A stretch of 64,000 nucleotides of DNA, from NCBI RefSeq assembly GCF_009687865.1, contig NZ_BLAE01000015.1:142809-206808 (forward strand), written 5' to 3'. Shown here in pieces: positions 1 through 8,310 of this stretch (within the stretch, counting starts at the first letter, position 1; each line of letters begins with the position of its first letter). Source of the stretch: Acrocarpospora macrocephala. GTDB lineage: Bacteria > Actinomycetota > Actinomycetes > Streptosporangiales > Streptosporangiaceae. A model generated the notes under the pieces. The model was not told the DNA's origin. It made no database searches and was given only the letters and a program-made list of their open reading frames with translations. Both the position numbers and the translations under genes were made by a program.

Positions 1-746
1 CCGTCGAGCAGATCCTCGAGAGGGACCGAAGAGGGATCGACGTCGACTCCAGCGGCCGTCGGCTTGGGTCGGCTCAACCCCTGAGCCACCCCACCACGAA
101 CGATCACTCCCGCGGAACGCTCCCCGGCGACGCCGAGGTACGGCTCGAGCTCCCGCTCGAACGGAGAATACGGAATCTGGTAGGCCTGGAACTCCTTGAT
201 CGTGAGATGCGCGGGAAAGTGCGGAAGTACCGACGAGATACCGATGGCCCGGACCATTCCTTCATCTCGCAAGCGGATCAGTGCGTCCAACGTCCCCTGC
301 GACTCGAGGATGTCCGGCGCAGGGCTGGCATGAAGCTGGAGGAGATCCAGGTGATCGGTCCTCAACCGGGTCAGACTCTGCTCTACTCCCCGGCGGATGT
401 GCTCGGGGCTGAAGTCGTGAGGGAGGATCCCCGGCGGGGCGGTCGGCTGGTGCTCCAGCGGGCATCCCGCCTTCGTGGCCAGAAGGAACTCATCCCGCCG
501 GCCCGAGATCGCCGCCCCGATGATCTCCTCAGAGAGCCCGTAGTCGATGGAGGTGTCGATGAAGGTGATCCCTTCATCCAGCACAGTATTGAGTACTTCA
601 TGGGCGATCTCCCGGGCCAGCGGACGGGGGCGCCGGTGCACGTCGGCGCCGCCACGCAACTCCATCGCGCCATAACCGAGAAAGGTGACCGACGGTCCTC
701 CCGCCCAAAGGGGGCGCAGCGTCGGCGCGTCACTCGATGCGTTCAC
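1..746 (-). CDS. Aldo/keto reductase, 3' end off window
   Basis: NAD(P)H-dependent reductase of carbonyl compounds, TIM-barrel AKR superfamily, cytosolic. The translated frame shows the AKR signature order: an N-terminal glycine/alanine strand (GYGAMELRGG), a Thr-Phe-Ile-Asp-Thr strand with Asp and Tyr of the catalytic set (FIDTSIDYG), the Lys strand (LATKAG) and the His strand (LLQLH). The start chosen is GTG at 746-744, preceded by GGAGG at proper spacing. The protein runs off the left edge, so about 248 codons are seen of a family norm near 300. It is last in a leftward run of four genes, 11 bp after its neighbour's stop, and so is probably co-transcribed with the putative monooxygenase-associated genes. 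Substrate is unknown. Confidence 0.85.
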   Translation of the reverse strand, partial: MNASSDAPTLRPLWAGGPSVTFLGYGAMELRGGADVHRRPRPLAREIAHEVLNTVLDEGITFIDTSIDYGLSEEIIGAAISGRRDEFLLATKAGCPLEHQPTAPPGILPHDFSPEHIRRGVEQSLTRLRTDHLDLLQLHASPAPDILESQGTLDALIRLRDEGMVRAIGISSVLPHFPAHLTIKEFQAYQIPYSPFERELEPYLGVAGERSAGVIVRGGVAQGLSRPKPTAAGVDVDPSSVPLEDLLD

Positions 747-757
747 AGGTTCCTCCG

Positions 758-1420
758 TCAGGACTCGGCACTGCGCGGATCACGGTCGAGCCGGATCAGG
801 TCATCAGCATGGAAGGTCACTCCGGCCAGTGTGACCACCCAGGCGTGGCCGGCCTCGACATCGCCATCGGCCGGCTTCCAGCTGACGCCCTGGCGGTGAG
901 TCGGGATCGCGATCAGCCCGCCAATGCTGGGCTTCCAAGCAAGAACGGTGTTGTAGAGACCGGGGAAGTGGTCGACCCCCACCTCGCCGCGGGCACGCCG
1001 CAGCGGCTGCTCCGGGCTGGGAGCCGCACCGTCGCCCCAGCTCCACGCTCGCACGTCAGCAGCGAAGGTCACCAGATCGCCACGACCTATGTCCCCGAGC
1101 ACGGCGTTTCGGGCACGACCTGGCTCGAGGGCCGACAGGACTTCTACCGCCGTGACGTGCCAGCGGAGCACGTCGGCGAGTTCGGCGTCAAGGGCTGCCA
1201 AAGAAGCCAGCAGTTGCCTGCCGGCCTCGGGCGACCCGATCGCCGCCGCTCCGGCACGAACCGTCACCAGATGGTCGAGCGCCTCACGAAGCCGCGCTAT
1301 CTGCGGTCCGTCGGGCGTGGTCCCGACAGCCAGAGATGGGTCGTCGAGGATCTCGCGTAATGCCACGACCGACTTCTCGTCGAGGGCGACGGTGGACGCG
1401 ACGTCCGGGATACCGGTCAT
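758..1420 (-). CDS. Unknown protein, weakly acyl-CoA-dehydrogenase-like
   Basis: About 220 residues. I do not recognise it firmly. The first half is helical and Ala/Leu-rich; the second half is beta-rich with a conserved-looking VDHFPGLYNTVLAW stretch and ends near a region reminiscent of the middle barrel of acyl-CoA-dehydrogenase-fold flavin monooxygenases, but without the C-terminal four-helix domain. The start is ATG at 1420-1418, four bases after the preceding stop; an upstream in-frame ATG would lie inside the neighbouring gene. It sits between a DyP-like gene and an aldo/keto reductase in a tight leftward operon. It could be an auxiliary subunit or a degenerate flavoprotein; only co-expression is supported. 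Confidence 0.6.
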   Translation of the reverse strand: MTGIPDVASTVALDEKSVVALREILDDPSLAVGTTPDGPQIARLREALDHLVTVRAGAAAIGSPEAGRQLLASLAALDAELADVLRWHVTAVEVLSALEPGRARNAVLGDIGRGDLVTFAADVRAWSWGDGAAPSPEQPLRRARGEVGVDHFPGLYNTVLAWKPSIGGLIAIPTHRQGVSWKPADGDVEAGHAWVVTLAGVTFHADDLIRLDRDPRSAES

Positions 1421-1424
1421 GATC

Positions 1425-2483
1425 TCAATTCCGGTGGTGCGGGTAGGCGCGCAGTGCGCGGGGTGGAATCCCGACCGTTGCGCGATGCGTGACATCGAAG
1501 AATGCGTTGATGCCGTTGCGCCGGCGGGCCCCGACCGAGTGGTGATACCCGGTGCCGTCCGCGGCGTTCATGGTCGCGCGCGTGTTGTTGAAGTCGCGGA
1601 GCTCGCGCTGCAACGAGACGAAGTGCGTGCCCGGCTTGCCGTCGTCGACCGTGGCGAAGTCACGGCGATTGATCACCGGCACGTTGTCGACCCTCGCCCG
1701 GGCGGCCGCCTGCGCGTGGCCCACGATCCCGTGCTCGCGAACCGTCTGCTCGTACGACTCGTAGTCGCTCGGAGCGTCGTCGGAGAACCTCTCCGCCTCC
1801 GCCGCCGTGACGGTCGGCGCATAGAGGAGCGCGGCTTGCTCGTCACGAGCCTTGGCGTGCCATCGGTCGACGTCGAGTTCGATCCGGCTGACGTGTTGAG
1901 TAGTGCCTCCCGCCAGGGGGCCAGACAAGATCGTGATCGACTCCTCGGTGGCCTGATTGCCACGAAGCACAGAATGGAAGCCGAGCAGGAGGGGCGCTGA
2001 CTTCGGCACGTCGAGATGCGGCAGCGCCTCGCTCGCGAGCCCCGCGCCGACGAAGCCGGTGCGGACCTCGCGGACCTTCAGGTGCTCGCCCACGCCCGCA
2101 CTCCCGAAGAGGGCGTCGCCGACCGACTCGATCACGTCCTGGTGATCGCTGGCGAGGTGGAAGATCGCGTGGGGCGTCTCGAGGACAGGATCCTCCCACC
2201 GTGACATCTTGGACGGGACGGTGATCAGGCCGACGTGCGGCGTGTGCTCGTCCCACCAGGTCGGGCCCCAGCCGAGGGTGGTCAGCAGACCGTCCGGACC
2301 GTAGGCGTAGCGCTCCTCGAGCTCGGCCAACCGCGACTCCAGCAGTCGCGCGGCGTCCTCGTCGGGGCTCTCGACCAGATCGACGAGGACCAGGCGGTGA
2401 TAGCGAGGCGGCACCGGACGCCCGAGTTCGTCGTGCCCGAACGTCGCCTCCCACTCGTGCTGACCCGCGGGCGGGTTGCTCAT
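1425..2483 (-). CDS. DyP-type peroxidase-like protein, atypical distal site
   Basis: 352 residues with the two-ferredoxin-fold layout of dye-decolorising peroxidases: an N-terminal strand (RLVLVDLVES), the LTTLGWGPTWWDE turn, the FHLASDHQDVI strand, then GFHSVLRGN, a Ser/Arg strand (VSRIELDVDRW), a candidate heme-ligand region (GIVGHAQAAARAR) and the C-terminal FVSLQRELRDF strand. The usual GxxDG distal motif is replaced by GFHSVLRGN, so the catalytic Asp appears missing. No Tat or Sec signal is visible. The ATG overlaps the stop of the upstream gene (ATGA), implying translational coupling. Known family members use heme and peroxide; here a non-peroxidase or altered role is possible. Confidence 0.7.
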   Translation of the reverse strand: MSNPPAGQHEWEATFGHDELGRPVPPRYHRLVLVDLVESPDEDAARLLESRLAELEERYAYGPDGLLTTLGWGPTWWDEHTPHVGLITVPSKMSRWEDPVLETPHAIFHLASDHQDVIESVGDALFGSAGVGEHLKVREVRTGFVGAGLASEALPHLDVPKSAPLLLGFHSVLRGNQATEESITILSGPLAGGTTQHVSRIELDVDRWHAKARDEQAALLYAPTVTAAEAERFSDDAPSDYESYEQTVREHGIVGHAQAAARARVDNVPVINRRDFATVDDGKPGTHFVSLQRELRDFNNTRATMNAADGTGYHHSVGARRRNGINAFFDVTHRATVGIPPRALRAYPHHRN

Positions 2484-3232
2484 CCCGCCACCAGCTCTCG
2501 GACGAACTGCGCCTCGAAGTCGGGCACGAGCGTCGCGAATTGGCCGGCGATGTCACCGCGCTCCGCGCCGGGGATGCTGAGGTTGTAGACCGCGGCGGTG
2601 CGCCCGGTCGACACCTCGGGACTTTCGATGGCGGCCAGCGCGGCACGGGCCAGCGACTCGGTACTGACGAGCCCGTCGGCGTACTGGTCCTGGGTCAGCC
2701 GGATCTGGTACGACGGATCGTGGATCGCGGAGAGCCACGTGGCCCGAAGGATGGTCCAGGGGTTGCGCCCGGCGCGGAGGTGCGCCTCCAGTGCGCGGAG
2801 CGCGAGTGCGTGAACCCTGTGGTTGCGGTGGTTGACGCCGTGGCCGGTGAGGAAGTGCGACAGCAACACGACATGAACGTCGGGCCGGTCGGCGCTGAGC
2901 CGGTCCAGCACCCGGTGGCCGATCGTGCGCCCAGCCGTGGGTCCGTCCTCGGGCTGCGCCATCACTCCCCCGCCACCGTTCAGCGACGGAGAGAGGATCA
3001 GCGCATTCGCCTCGGCAAGGAGCCGGTCCAGCTCGGCCTCGGTCACACCGCCGTCGGCGGGACGGGTGTAGCGGTGACCGCGCTCGTGCGCCAGCCGCTC
3101 GGCGATCTCGCGCGCACCCCAGCCGCCGGCACGGCTGACCAGGTGGAACTCGGTAGTGGTGGCTTCGGCGTACACCGGGCCCAGTTCGACGATGTTGACC
3201 ACTGATACCAACTTTCTCGCAGGTTGGTCCAT
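2480..3232 (-). CDS. NAD(P)-binding SDR-like protein (atypical)
   Basis: 250 residues. The C-terminal half matches atypical short-chain dehydrogenases of the NmrA/SDR_a5 kind: a strand VHVVLLSHF, then WTILRATWLS, a VSTESLARAALAAIESP segment and a closing GRTAAVYNLS strand. The N-terminal Rossmann glycine motif is degenerate (no clear GxxGxxG), so cofactor binding is uncertain. First gene of the leftward operon; its start is 11 bases from the conserved dyad element at 3244-3278. The neighbours are a DyP-like protein, an unknown protein and an aldo/keto reductase. Possible roles are a redox partner or a sensor. Confidence 0.65.
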   Translation of the reverse strand: MDQPARKLVSVVNIVELGPVYAEATTTEFHLVSRAGGWGAREIAERLAHERGHRYTRPADGGVTEAELDRLLAEANALILSPSLNGGGGVMAQPEDGPTAGRTIGHRVLDRLSADRPDVHVVLLSHFLTGHGVNHRNHRVHALALRALEAHLRAGRNPWTILRATWLSAIHDPSYQIRLTQDQYADGLVSTESLARAALAAIESPEVSTGRTAAVYNLSIPGAERGDIAGQFATLVPDFEAQFVRELVAG

Positions 3233-3243
3233 CGTCGAGTAGC

Positions 3244-3278
3244 ATATCTACTAATTTCCTACTTGAATACCATAGATT
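3244..3278. promoter_or_regulatory. Shared dyad element, copy 1
   Basis: 35-bp element with outer arms ATCTA/TAGAT and inner arms TTC/GAA. It lies between the leftward operon (start 3232) and the rightward monooxygenase genes (start 3325). A second copy, identical at 29 of 35 positions, is at 10970-11004. Both lie 11 bases upstream of the leftward start codon. Likely a transcription-factor operator or an operator plus promoter. Confidence 0.7.
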
Positions 3279-3324
3279 GTCATGAATCGGTGAGATTCGC
3301 TCGATCATCCGGAAGGGACGGTCC

Positions 3325-4425
3325 ATGTCCAGGACCAGCGTCGACGTAGTCATCACCGCCGAGCAAGTGGCGGTGGCTGGCCCGACTGAGCACCCGGCCT
3401 ACCGGGAGTTCGCCCAGCTCGTCGACGAAGTCATCGCGCCACGGGCGGTTGAGGTCGACGGCACCGAGGTGCCTCGCTCCCACATCGAGGCGCTGCGCGA
3501 GGTGGGCTACTTCTCCTGGACAGTCCCGCGGGAGTACGGCGGCGCACCCATCCCGCCAGCGGTCAAGAGTGCCGTCGACGACCTGCTGTTCGGCGCGGAC
3601 CCCTCGACAGCGCTCGCGGTGGTCCATCACGGTAGCCCGGTCACGCAAGCGCTCAGCGCCAGGACTCCCCCGGCCATGGCCCTGCTGCCGAAGCTCGCCA
3701 CGGGCGAGCGGATCGGTGGCGCCGGCATGTCTCAGATCCGCGCCTGGCCGAAGCGGCCCAGCCTCATGGCCACCAGGGCGCCCGGTGGCTATCGCTTTGA
3801 CGGCGCGGTGCGGTGGATCTCCGGCTGGGGCCTGGTCGACACCGCCTGGATCGGCGCGATCGACGAGCAGAACTCGACGTACGTCTTCGGCATCGCGGAC
3901 CTGACCCGGCCCGGGATAACCGCCACTCGACTGCGATTGGCCGCCGTACAAGGCTCGCGCACCGCGTCGCTCAAGCTGGACCGCTACTTCGTCCCCGACG
4001 AGTTCGTCACTCAAGTGGTGGACATCGCCGAGTGGAACAGGACAGACGGGCAGGTGTGGCCGAACGCGCGCCAGGCACAGGCGCCCGCTGCCCAGGTGCC
4101 TGAGCTACCGACGGCCGGTCCGGTCGGACTGGGCCGGGCCGCGCTGGCCGACGCGCTCGCGGCATACCCCGGCCAGCCGTCGCTCCTGCGGCTCTCCGAG
4201 GAGCTCGAGCGAGCCGCCGTCACGCCCATCACCGAGCCGCACTGGCGTGTCCAGCTCGATGCGCTTGCCGTGCGCGCCACGGCGGCCGGCCTCATCGCCA
4301 GCGGAGGGGAAGGGCTGCTCACCGACAACATCGCCCAGGTCCGCGCCCGCGCGGCGCTGTTCCTCCAGGTCCGTGCCCTCTCCGAGCGCGTCCGCCCCGC
4401 TCGCCTTGAGCAGTTCGCCAACTGA
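3325..4425 (+). CDS. Acyl-CoA-dehydrogenase-fold flavin monooxygenase (SfnB/DszC-like)
   Basis: 366 residues with the acyl-CoA dehydrogenase fold: an N-terminal helical domain (PRAVEVDGTEVPRSHIEALREVGYF, given here in part as motif region 35-60), a middle beta domain carrying the GAGMSQIRAWPKRP and DGAVRWISGWG segments, and a C-terminal helical bundle. In this branch (SfnB, DszC and relatives) the flavin is used to oxygenate organosulfur or related substrates rather than to oxidise acyl-CoA. Start ATG with GGAAGGG upstream. It is 11 bp ahead of an NtaA/DszA-type monooxygenase, the same pairing as in desulfurisation operons. The conserved dyad at 3244-3278 lies upstream. Substrate not determinable from sequence. 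Confidence 0.8.
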   Translation: MSRTSVDVVITAEQVAVAGPTEHPAYREFAQLVDEVIAPRAVEVDGTEVPRSHIEALREVGYFSWTVPREYGGAPIPPAVKSAVDDLLFGADPSTALAVVHHGSPVTQALSARTPPAMALLPKLATGERIGGAGMSQIRAWPKRPSLMATRAPGGYRFDGAVRWISGWGLVDTAWIGAIDEQNSTYVFGIADLTRPGITATRLRLAAVQGSRTASLKLDRYFVPDEFVTQVVDIAEWNRTDGQVWPNARQAQAPAAQVPELPTAGPVGLGRAALADALAAYPGQPSLLRLSEELERAAVTPITEPHWRVQLDALAVRATAAGLIASGGEGLLTDNIAQVRARAALFLQVRALSERVRPARLEQFAN

Positions 4426-4436
4426 GGTCGATCACC

Positions 4437-5744
4437 ATGTCCAAGCGCACCCTTCACCTGAACGTCAACGTGATCTCCGCCGGCGCCCACCCTGCCGCCT
4501 GGCGGCTGCCCGAGGCCAACCCCCGGGCCTTCTTCGATCCCGCCCACTATGCCAACATCGCCAAGATCGCCGAGGCCGGACTCTTCGACACGGCCTTCAT
4601 GGCCGACAACTCCTACCTGCATCCCGAGGGTTACCCGAACTCCGGGCTCGACCCGATCGTGACCCTGTCGGCGATGGCCGCCGCGACATCCAGGATCGGC
4701 CTGGTCGGCTCGTACTCGACCACCTTCCATCACCCGTACGGCATCGCCCGGTCCTTCGCCTCACTCGACCACCTCTCCGGCGGACGGATGGGATGGAACG
4801 TCGTGACCAGTCGCAACAAGCCGGAGGGCCTGAACTACGGCTTCACCGACCTGCCGGACCGCGAGACGCGGTACGCGCGGGCCGCCGAGGCCGTCGAGGT
4901 CGTCACCGCGCTCTGGGACAGCTGGAAGCCGGGGGCGCTCGTGCTGGACACCACGTCCGGGGTCGCGGTCGACCGGGGCCTGATAAAGCCGATCGACTTT
5001 GTCGGGGAGCACTACTCCGTCGCCGGGCCACTGCAGCTTCCTCCGTCACCTCAGGGCCGTCCTCTGATCACGCAGGCCGGTGGTTCTGAGGGCGGCGTCG
5101 ACCTGGCCGCGCGGTTCGCCGATGCCGTCTTCACCTCCGCGCTCTTCATCGAGCCGGCCCGGGAGTCCTACCGGAAGCTCAAGGAAGCCGTCGCCCGTTA
5201 CGGGCGTTCCCCGGAGAGCATCGCGGTCATGCCGGGAATCAACCCGGTCGTCGGCTCGACCGAGGAAGAGGCACGACGCCGCATCGCCGAGCACAACGAG
5301 ATCGTCACACCGGTGGGCAATCCCATCGAGCGGTTCGCCAAGTGGGTCGGCGTGGACCCCGATGGACTGGACCCGGACCGGCCATTCCCGCTGGAGCTGC
5401 TGAAGTCCACCGGAGACACCTACAGCTCGGTGGGCTTCGACACCGCGACCCGGCTCTACCTGGAGCGCAACCAGCACCGCACCGTACGGGAGCTGGCCGC
5501 CGACGGGCGGCAAGGGCACCGCAATCTCGTGGGCAGCGCGGAGCAGATCGCCGACGACCTCGAGGAATGGTTCCGGACGGGCGCGGCCGACGGCTTCGTC
5601 ATCCAGTTCGACACGCTCCCGGGTGGCCTGGAGCTCTTCATCGAGCACGTCGTGCCGCTGCTGCAGAAGAAGGGGATCTTCCGGCGGGAGTACGGCGAGA
5701 ACACGCTGCGCGAGCGGTTCGGCGTGCCGTACCCCCGAGAGTGA
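4437..5744 (+). CDS. NtaA/SnaA/DszA-family FMN-dependent monooxygenase
   Basis: 435 residues, class C two-component flavin monooxygenase of the bacterial-luciferase fold. Diagnostic segments: HLNVNVISAG near the start, AWRLPEANP, the FDTAFMADN strand, LSGGRMGWNVVTS, and the family tail with REYGENTLRERFG. Members oxidise nitrilotriacetate, dibenzothiophene sulfone, pristinamycin precursors or related molecules with reduced FMN from a separate reductase. Follows the acyl-CoA-dehydrogenase-like gene by 11 bp, so both are likely one transcript. The gene ends 11 bp from the convergent ABC ATPase gene. Assignment to family is firm; sulfur scavenging is inference from the pairing. Confidence 0.9.
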   Translation: MSKRTLHLNVNVISAGAHPAAWRLPEANPRAFFDPAHYANIAKIAEAGLFDTAFMADNSYLHPEGYPNSGLDPIVTLSAMAAATSRIGLVGSYSTTFHHPYGIARSFASLDHLSGGRMGWNVVTSRNKPEGLNYGFTDLPDRETRYARAAEAVEVVTALWDSWKPGALVLDTTSGVAVDRGLIKPIDFVGEHYSVAGPLQLPPSPQGRPLITQAGGSEGGVDLAARFADAVFTSALFIEPARESYRKLKEAVARYGRSPESIAVMPGINPVVGSTEEEARRRIAEHNEIVTPVGNPIERFAKWVGVDPDGLDPDRPFPLELLKSTGDTYSSVGFDTATRLYLERNQHRTVRELAADGRQGHRNLVGSAEQIADDLEEWFRTGAADGFVIQFDTLPGGLELFIEHVVPLLQKKGIFRREYGENTLRERFGVPYPRE

Positions 5745-5755
5745 TGCTCGTTCTG

Positions 5756-7417
5756 TCAGACCTTCAGGTGGGAGCCGGGGACCGAGTCGATCAGGAGCTT
5801 GGTGTATTCCTCCTGCGGGTTGCCGAGGACACTCGCGGTGTCCGCGGACTCCACCACGGACCCGGCTCGAAGTACCGACACCGTGTCGGCGAGCAGCTTC
5901 ACAACGCCGAGATCGTGGGTGATGAACAGGTAGGTGAGGGAGTACGCCGCCTGGAGGTCCGCCAGGAGCTGGAGGATCTCGGCCTGGACGGACACGTCCA
6001 ATGCCGACACCGCCTCGTCGAGGATGACGATCTCCGGGTTGAGGGAGAGCGCCCGCGCGATCGCGACCCGCTGAGCCTGCCCGCCCGACAGTTCACCTGC
6101 CTTGTGCTTGGCATACCTGTGCGGCAGTCGCACACCGTCGAGTAGCTCCAGGGCGATCTCGTACCGGTCCCGCCGGCCGATGTCCTTGCGGTGCACCCGG
6201 ATCGGCTCGGTGACCAGATCCGCGACAGAGAAGCGCGGGTCCAGCGACGAGAACGGGTTCTGGTAGACGAACTGAAGGCTCCGGCTCAGCCGCTTGCGGC
6301 TCCATCGCCCGGCCTGCCCGAGCAGTCGCACCTCCCCGCTGTCGGCTGCCGTCAGCCCGGCCACGATTCGGGCGATGGTCGACTTGCCGGCGCCCGACTC
6401 GCCGACCAGAGCGTGGGTGGTCCCAGACTTGACCTTGAAGGAGACGTCATCGGCGGCCTTGACCGAGTGCTCGACGCCGCCTCGGCGAGTGGTGAACGTC
6501 TTGGAGACGTTCGTGACCTCGATGGCGTACTCGGACGTACTCCGCTCGTGCTCACCGGCCGCGGCCCGCGCGAGCTCGATCGGGCGGGGTGTGAGCCGGC
6601 CGGTGTGCAGCCCAGGTGCCGCGTCCAGCAACCGGCGGGTGTAGTCGTCGCGTACGCCATGCAGGAACTCGCCGCTGGTGCCCTCCTCGACAACGGAACC
6701 ATTGCGCATCACGACGATGCGGTCCGCTCGGTCCAGGGCCACCCCGAGATCGTGGGTCACGAGCAGGATCCCGATGCCGAGCTCCCTGCGGAGCAGGTCG
6801 AGGTGGTCGAGGATCTGCTTCTGCACGGTGACGTCGAGCGCGCTGGTTGGTTCGTCGGCGATGAGCAGCTTCGGCTCACCCGAAAGGGCGATCGCGATCA
6901 GCACCCGCTGCTTCATCCCACCGGAGAGTTCGTGCGGGTATTTTGCGTAGATCGCCTCGGGCGCCGAAAGGCCGGCCAGCTCCAGGAACCGGAACGCGTC
7001 GGATCGGATGCGCAGGTTGTGGGCCCCGTTGCCGAACGGCAGGAGTCGGTGCCGGCGCAGCCTGTTGCGTAACGCGTCTTCGATCTGGCGACCGATGGGC
7101 TTGACCGGATTCAACGAGACGCCGGGATCCTGCGGAATGAAGCCGACATAGGTGCCCCGATAGCGGGCGAACCTGTTGTGCGACCAACCTGCGACGTCGG
7201 CGTCGGCGAGCCGAACCTCTCCGCTGATCCGGCTGTTGGCGGGCAGCAGCCCGATCGCCGAGCGGATCAACGTGGACTTGCCCGAACCCGACTCGCCGAC
7301 GATCGTGACCAGTTCGCCAGGCGCGACCGCCAGCGACACACCGGCAACCGCCTGACTGGGCTGCTCACCGCGGCGGATGTACCAGATGCTGACGTCGGTG
7401 AAGGAGAGCAGCGACAT
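5756..7417 (-). CDS. Dual-domain ABC ATPase (DppD-DppF fusion type)
   Basis: 553 residues containing two complete nucleotide-binding domains of the oligopeptide/nickel (PepT) ABC family. First domain: Walker A GESGSGKS at 41-48, signature LSGGMKQR, Walker B LLIADEP. Second domain: GESGAGKS, LSGGQAQR, IVILDEA, each with an H-loop (THDLG). Such fusions supply both ATPases of an importer. The start is ATG at 7417, sharing its A with the stop TGA of the upstream permease (TGATG); an earlier in-frame start would lie inside the permease. Last gene of the leftward importer operon, cytoplasmic face of the membrane. Confidence 0.93.
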   Translation of the reverse strand: MSLLSFTDVSIWYIRRGEQPSQAVAGVSLAVAPGELVTIVGESGSGKSTLIRSAIGLLPANSRISGEVRLADADVAGWSHNRFARYRGTYVGFIPQDPGVSLNPVKPIGRQIEDALRNRLRRHRLLPFGNGAHNLRIRSDAFRFLELAGLSAPEAIYAKYPHELSGGMKQRVLIAIALSGEPKLLIADEPTSALDVTVQKQILDHLDLLRRELGIGILLVTHDLGVALDRADRIVVMRNGSVVEEGTSGEFLHGVRDDYTRRLLDAAPGLHTGRLTPRPIELARAAAGEHERSTSEYAIEVTNVSKTFTTRRGGVEHSVKAADDVSFKVKSGTTHALVGESGAGKSTIARIVAGLTAADSGEVRLLGQAGRWSRKRLSRSLQFVYQNPFSSLDPRFSVADLVTEPIRVHRKDIGRRDRYEIALELLDGVRLPHRYAKHKAGELSGGQAQRVAIARALSLNPEIVILDEAVSALDVSVQAEILQLLADLQAAYSLTYLFITHDLGVVKLLADTVSVLRAGSVVESADTASVLGNPQEEYTKLLIDSVPGSHLKV

Positions 7418-8310
7418 CACAGTCCCCTCTCTGGCTGCAACGCACGGCTGATCCGGTTGCTGGCGAGCACCACCGACAGAATGACCGCACCGGGGAAGAG
7501 CGAGATCCATGGCGCGACCGCGAGCACGTCACGACCCTCCGCGACCAGCAAGCCCCACTCCGGCTGCGGCGGCGGAGCTCCGAAACCGAGGAATCCCAGC
7601 GCCGCGATCGCGAGGATCGACGAGCCGAACTGCAGAGGGATCAGCGCGACGACCGAGCTCATCGAGTTCGGCAGCACGTGACGCAGGAGAATGGCGAGCC
7701 TGTGGGTGCCGATGCTGGCAGCGGCCTCGACGAAGTCCGCCTGTGTCACCTTGAGAACCTCCGCGCGCATCACCCGCGCGAAGTTCGCCACCGAGGAGAT
7801 GCCGACCGCGACTGCGACATTGGTCGTGCCGTAGCCAAGCGCCGAGACGATCACCATCGTCAGCAACAAGCCGGGAACCGAGAGCAGGACGTCGACGACG
7901 CGCATGAGGACCAGGTCGACGACGCCCCGGACGAAGCCCGCCACCAGACCCAGCGCGGTTCCGATGAAGAACGCGATCGACACCGCCAGCAGGGTGGCGG
8001 TCAGGGTGATAACCGTGCCGTATACCGTACGGGTGTAAATGTCACGGCCGAGCCGGTCGGTTCCGAACGGTTGGGCGGCGCTGGGTCCCGCGAGGATCGC
8101 GCTGGTGTCGGGGACGTAAGGGTCCTTCCAGGTGAAGACTCCCGGAATCACGCAGAACGCAACGGCCAAGAGGATCACCAAGACGGCGAGCACAAGGCCA
8201 GGCTGGGCGACGACCGGGTGCAACACGCCGAACCGCCGTCGAGGCGGAGCGGAAGGCGTCGTGGCATCAAGGGCGTCCAGGCCGGAGGCTGTCGTGAGGC
8301 GCATGGTCAC
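7417..8310 (-). CDS. Dipeptide-type ABC transporter permease (DppC-like)
   Basis: 297 residues with about six membrane segments and the binding-protein-dependent permease (BPD) loop EAAASIGTHRLAILLRHVLPN, in which the conserved EAA...G motif contacts the ATPase. An N-terminal cytosolic stretch of about 30 residues precedes the first membrane segment, then the DppC-typical periplasmic loop with GTDRLGRDIYTR. The GTG start overlaps the upstream stop (GTGA); an ATG two codons inside is an alternative. Pairs with the DppB-like permease to form the import channel. Confidence 0.92.
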   Translation of the reverse strand: MTMRLTTASGLDALDATTPSAPPRRRFGVLHPVVAQPGLVLAVLVILLAVAFCVIPGVFTWKDPYVPDTSAILAGPSAAQPFGTDRLGRDIYTRTVYGTVITLTATLLAVSIAFFIGTALGLVAGFVRGVVDLVLMRVVDVLLSVPGLLLTMVIVSALGYGTTNVAVAVGISSVANFARVMRAEVLKVTQADFVEAAASIGTHRLAILLRHVLPNSMSSVVALIPLQFGSSILAIAALGFLGFGAPPPQPEWGLLVAEGRDVLAVAPWISLFPGAVILSVVLASNRISRALQPERGL

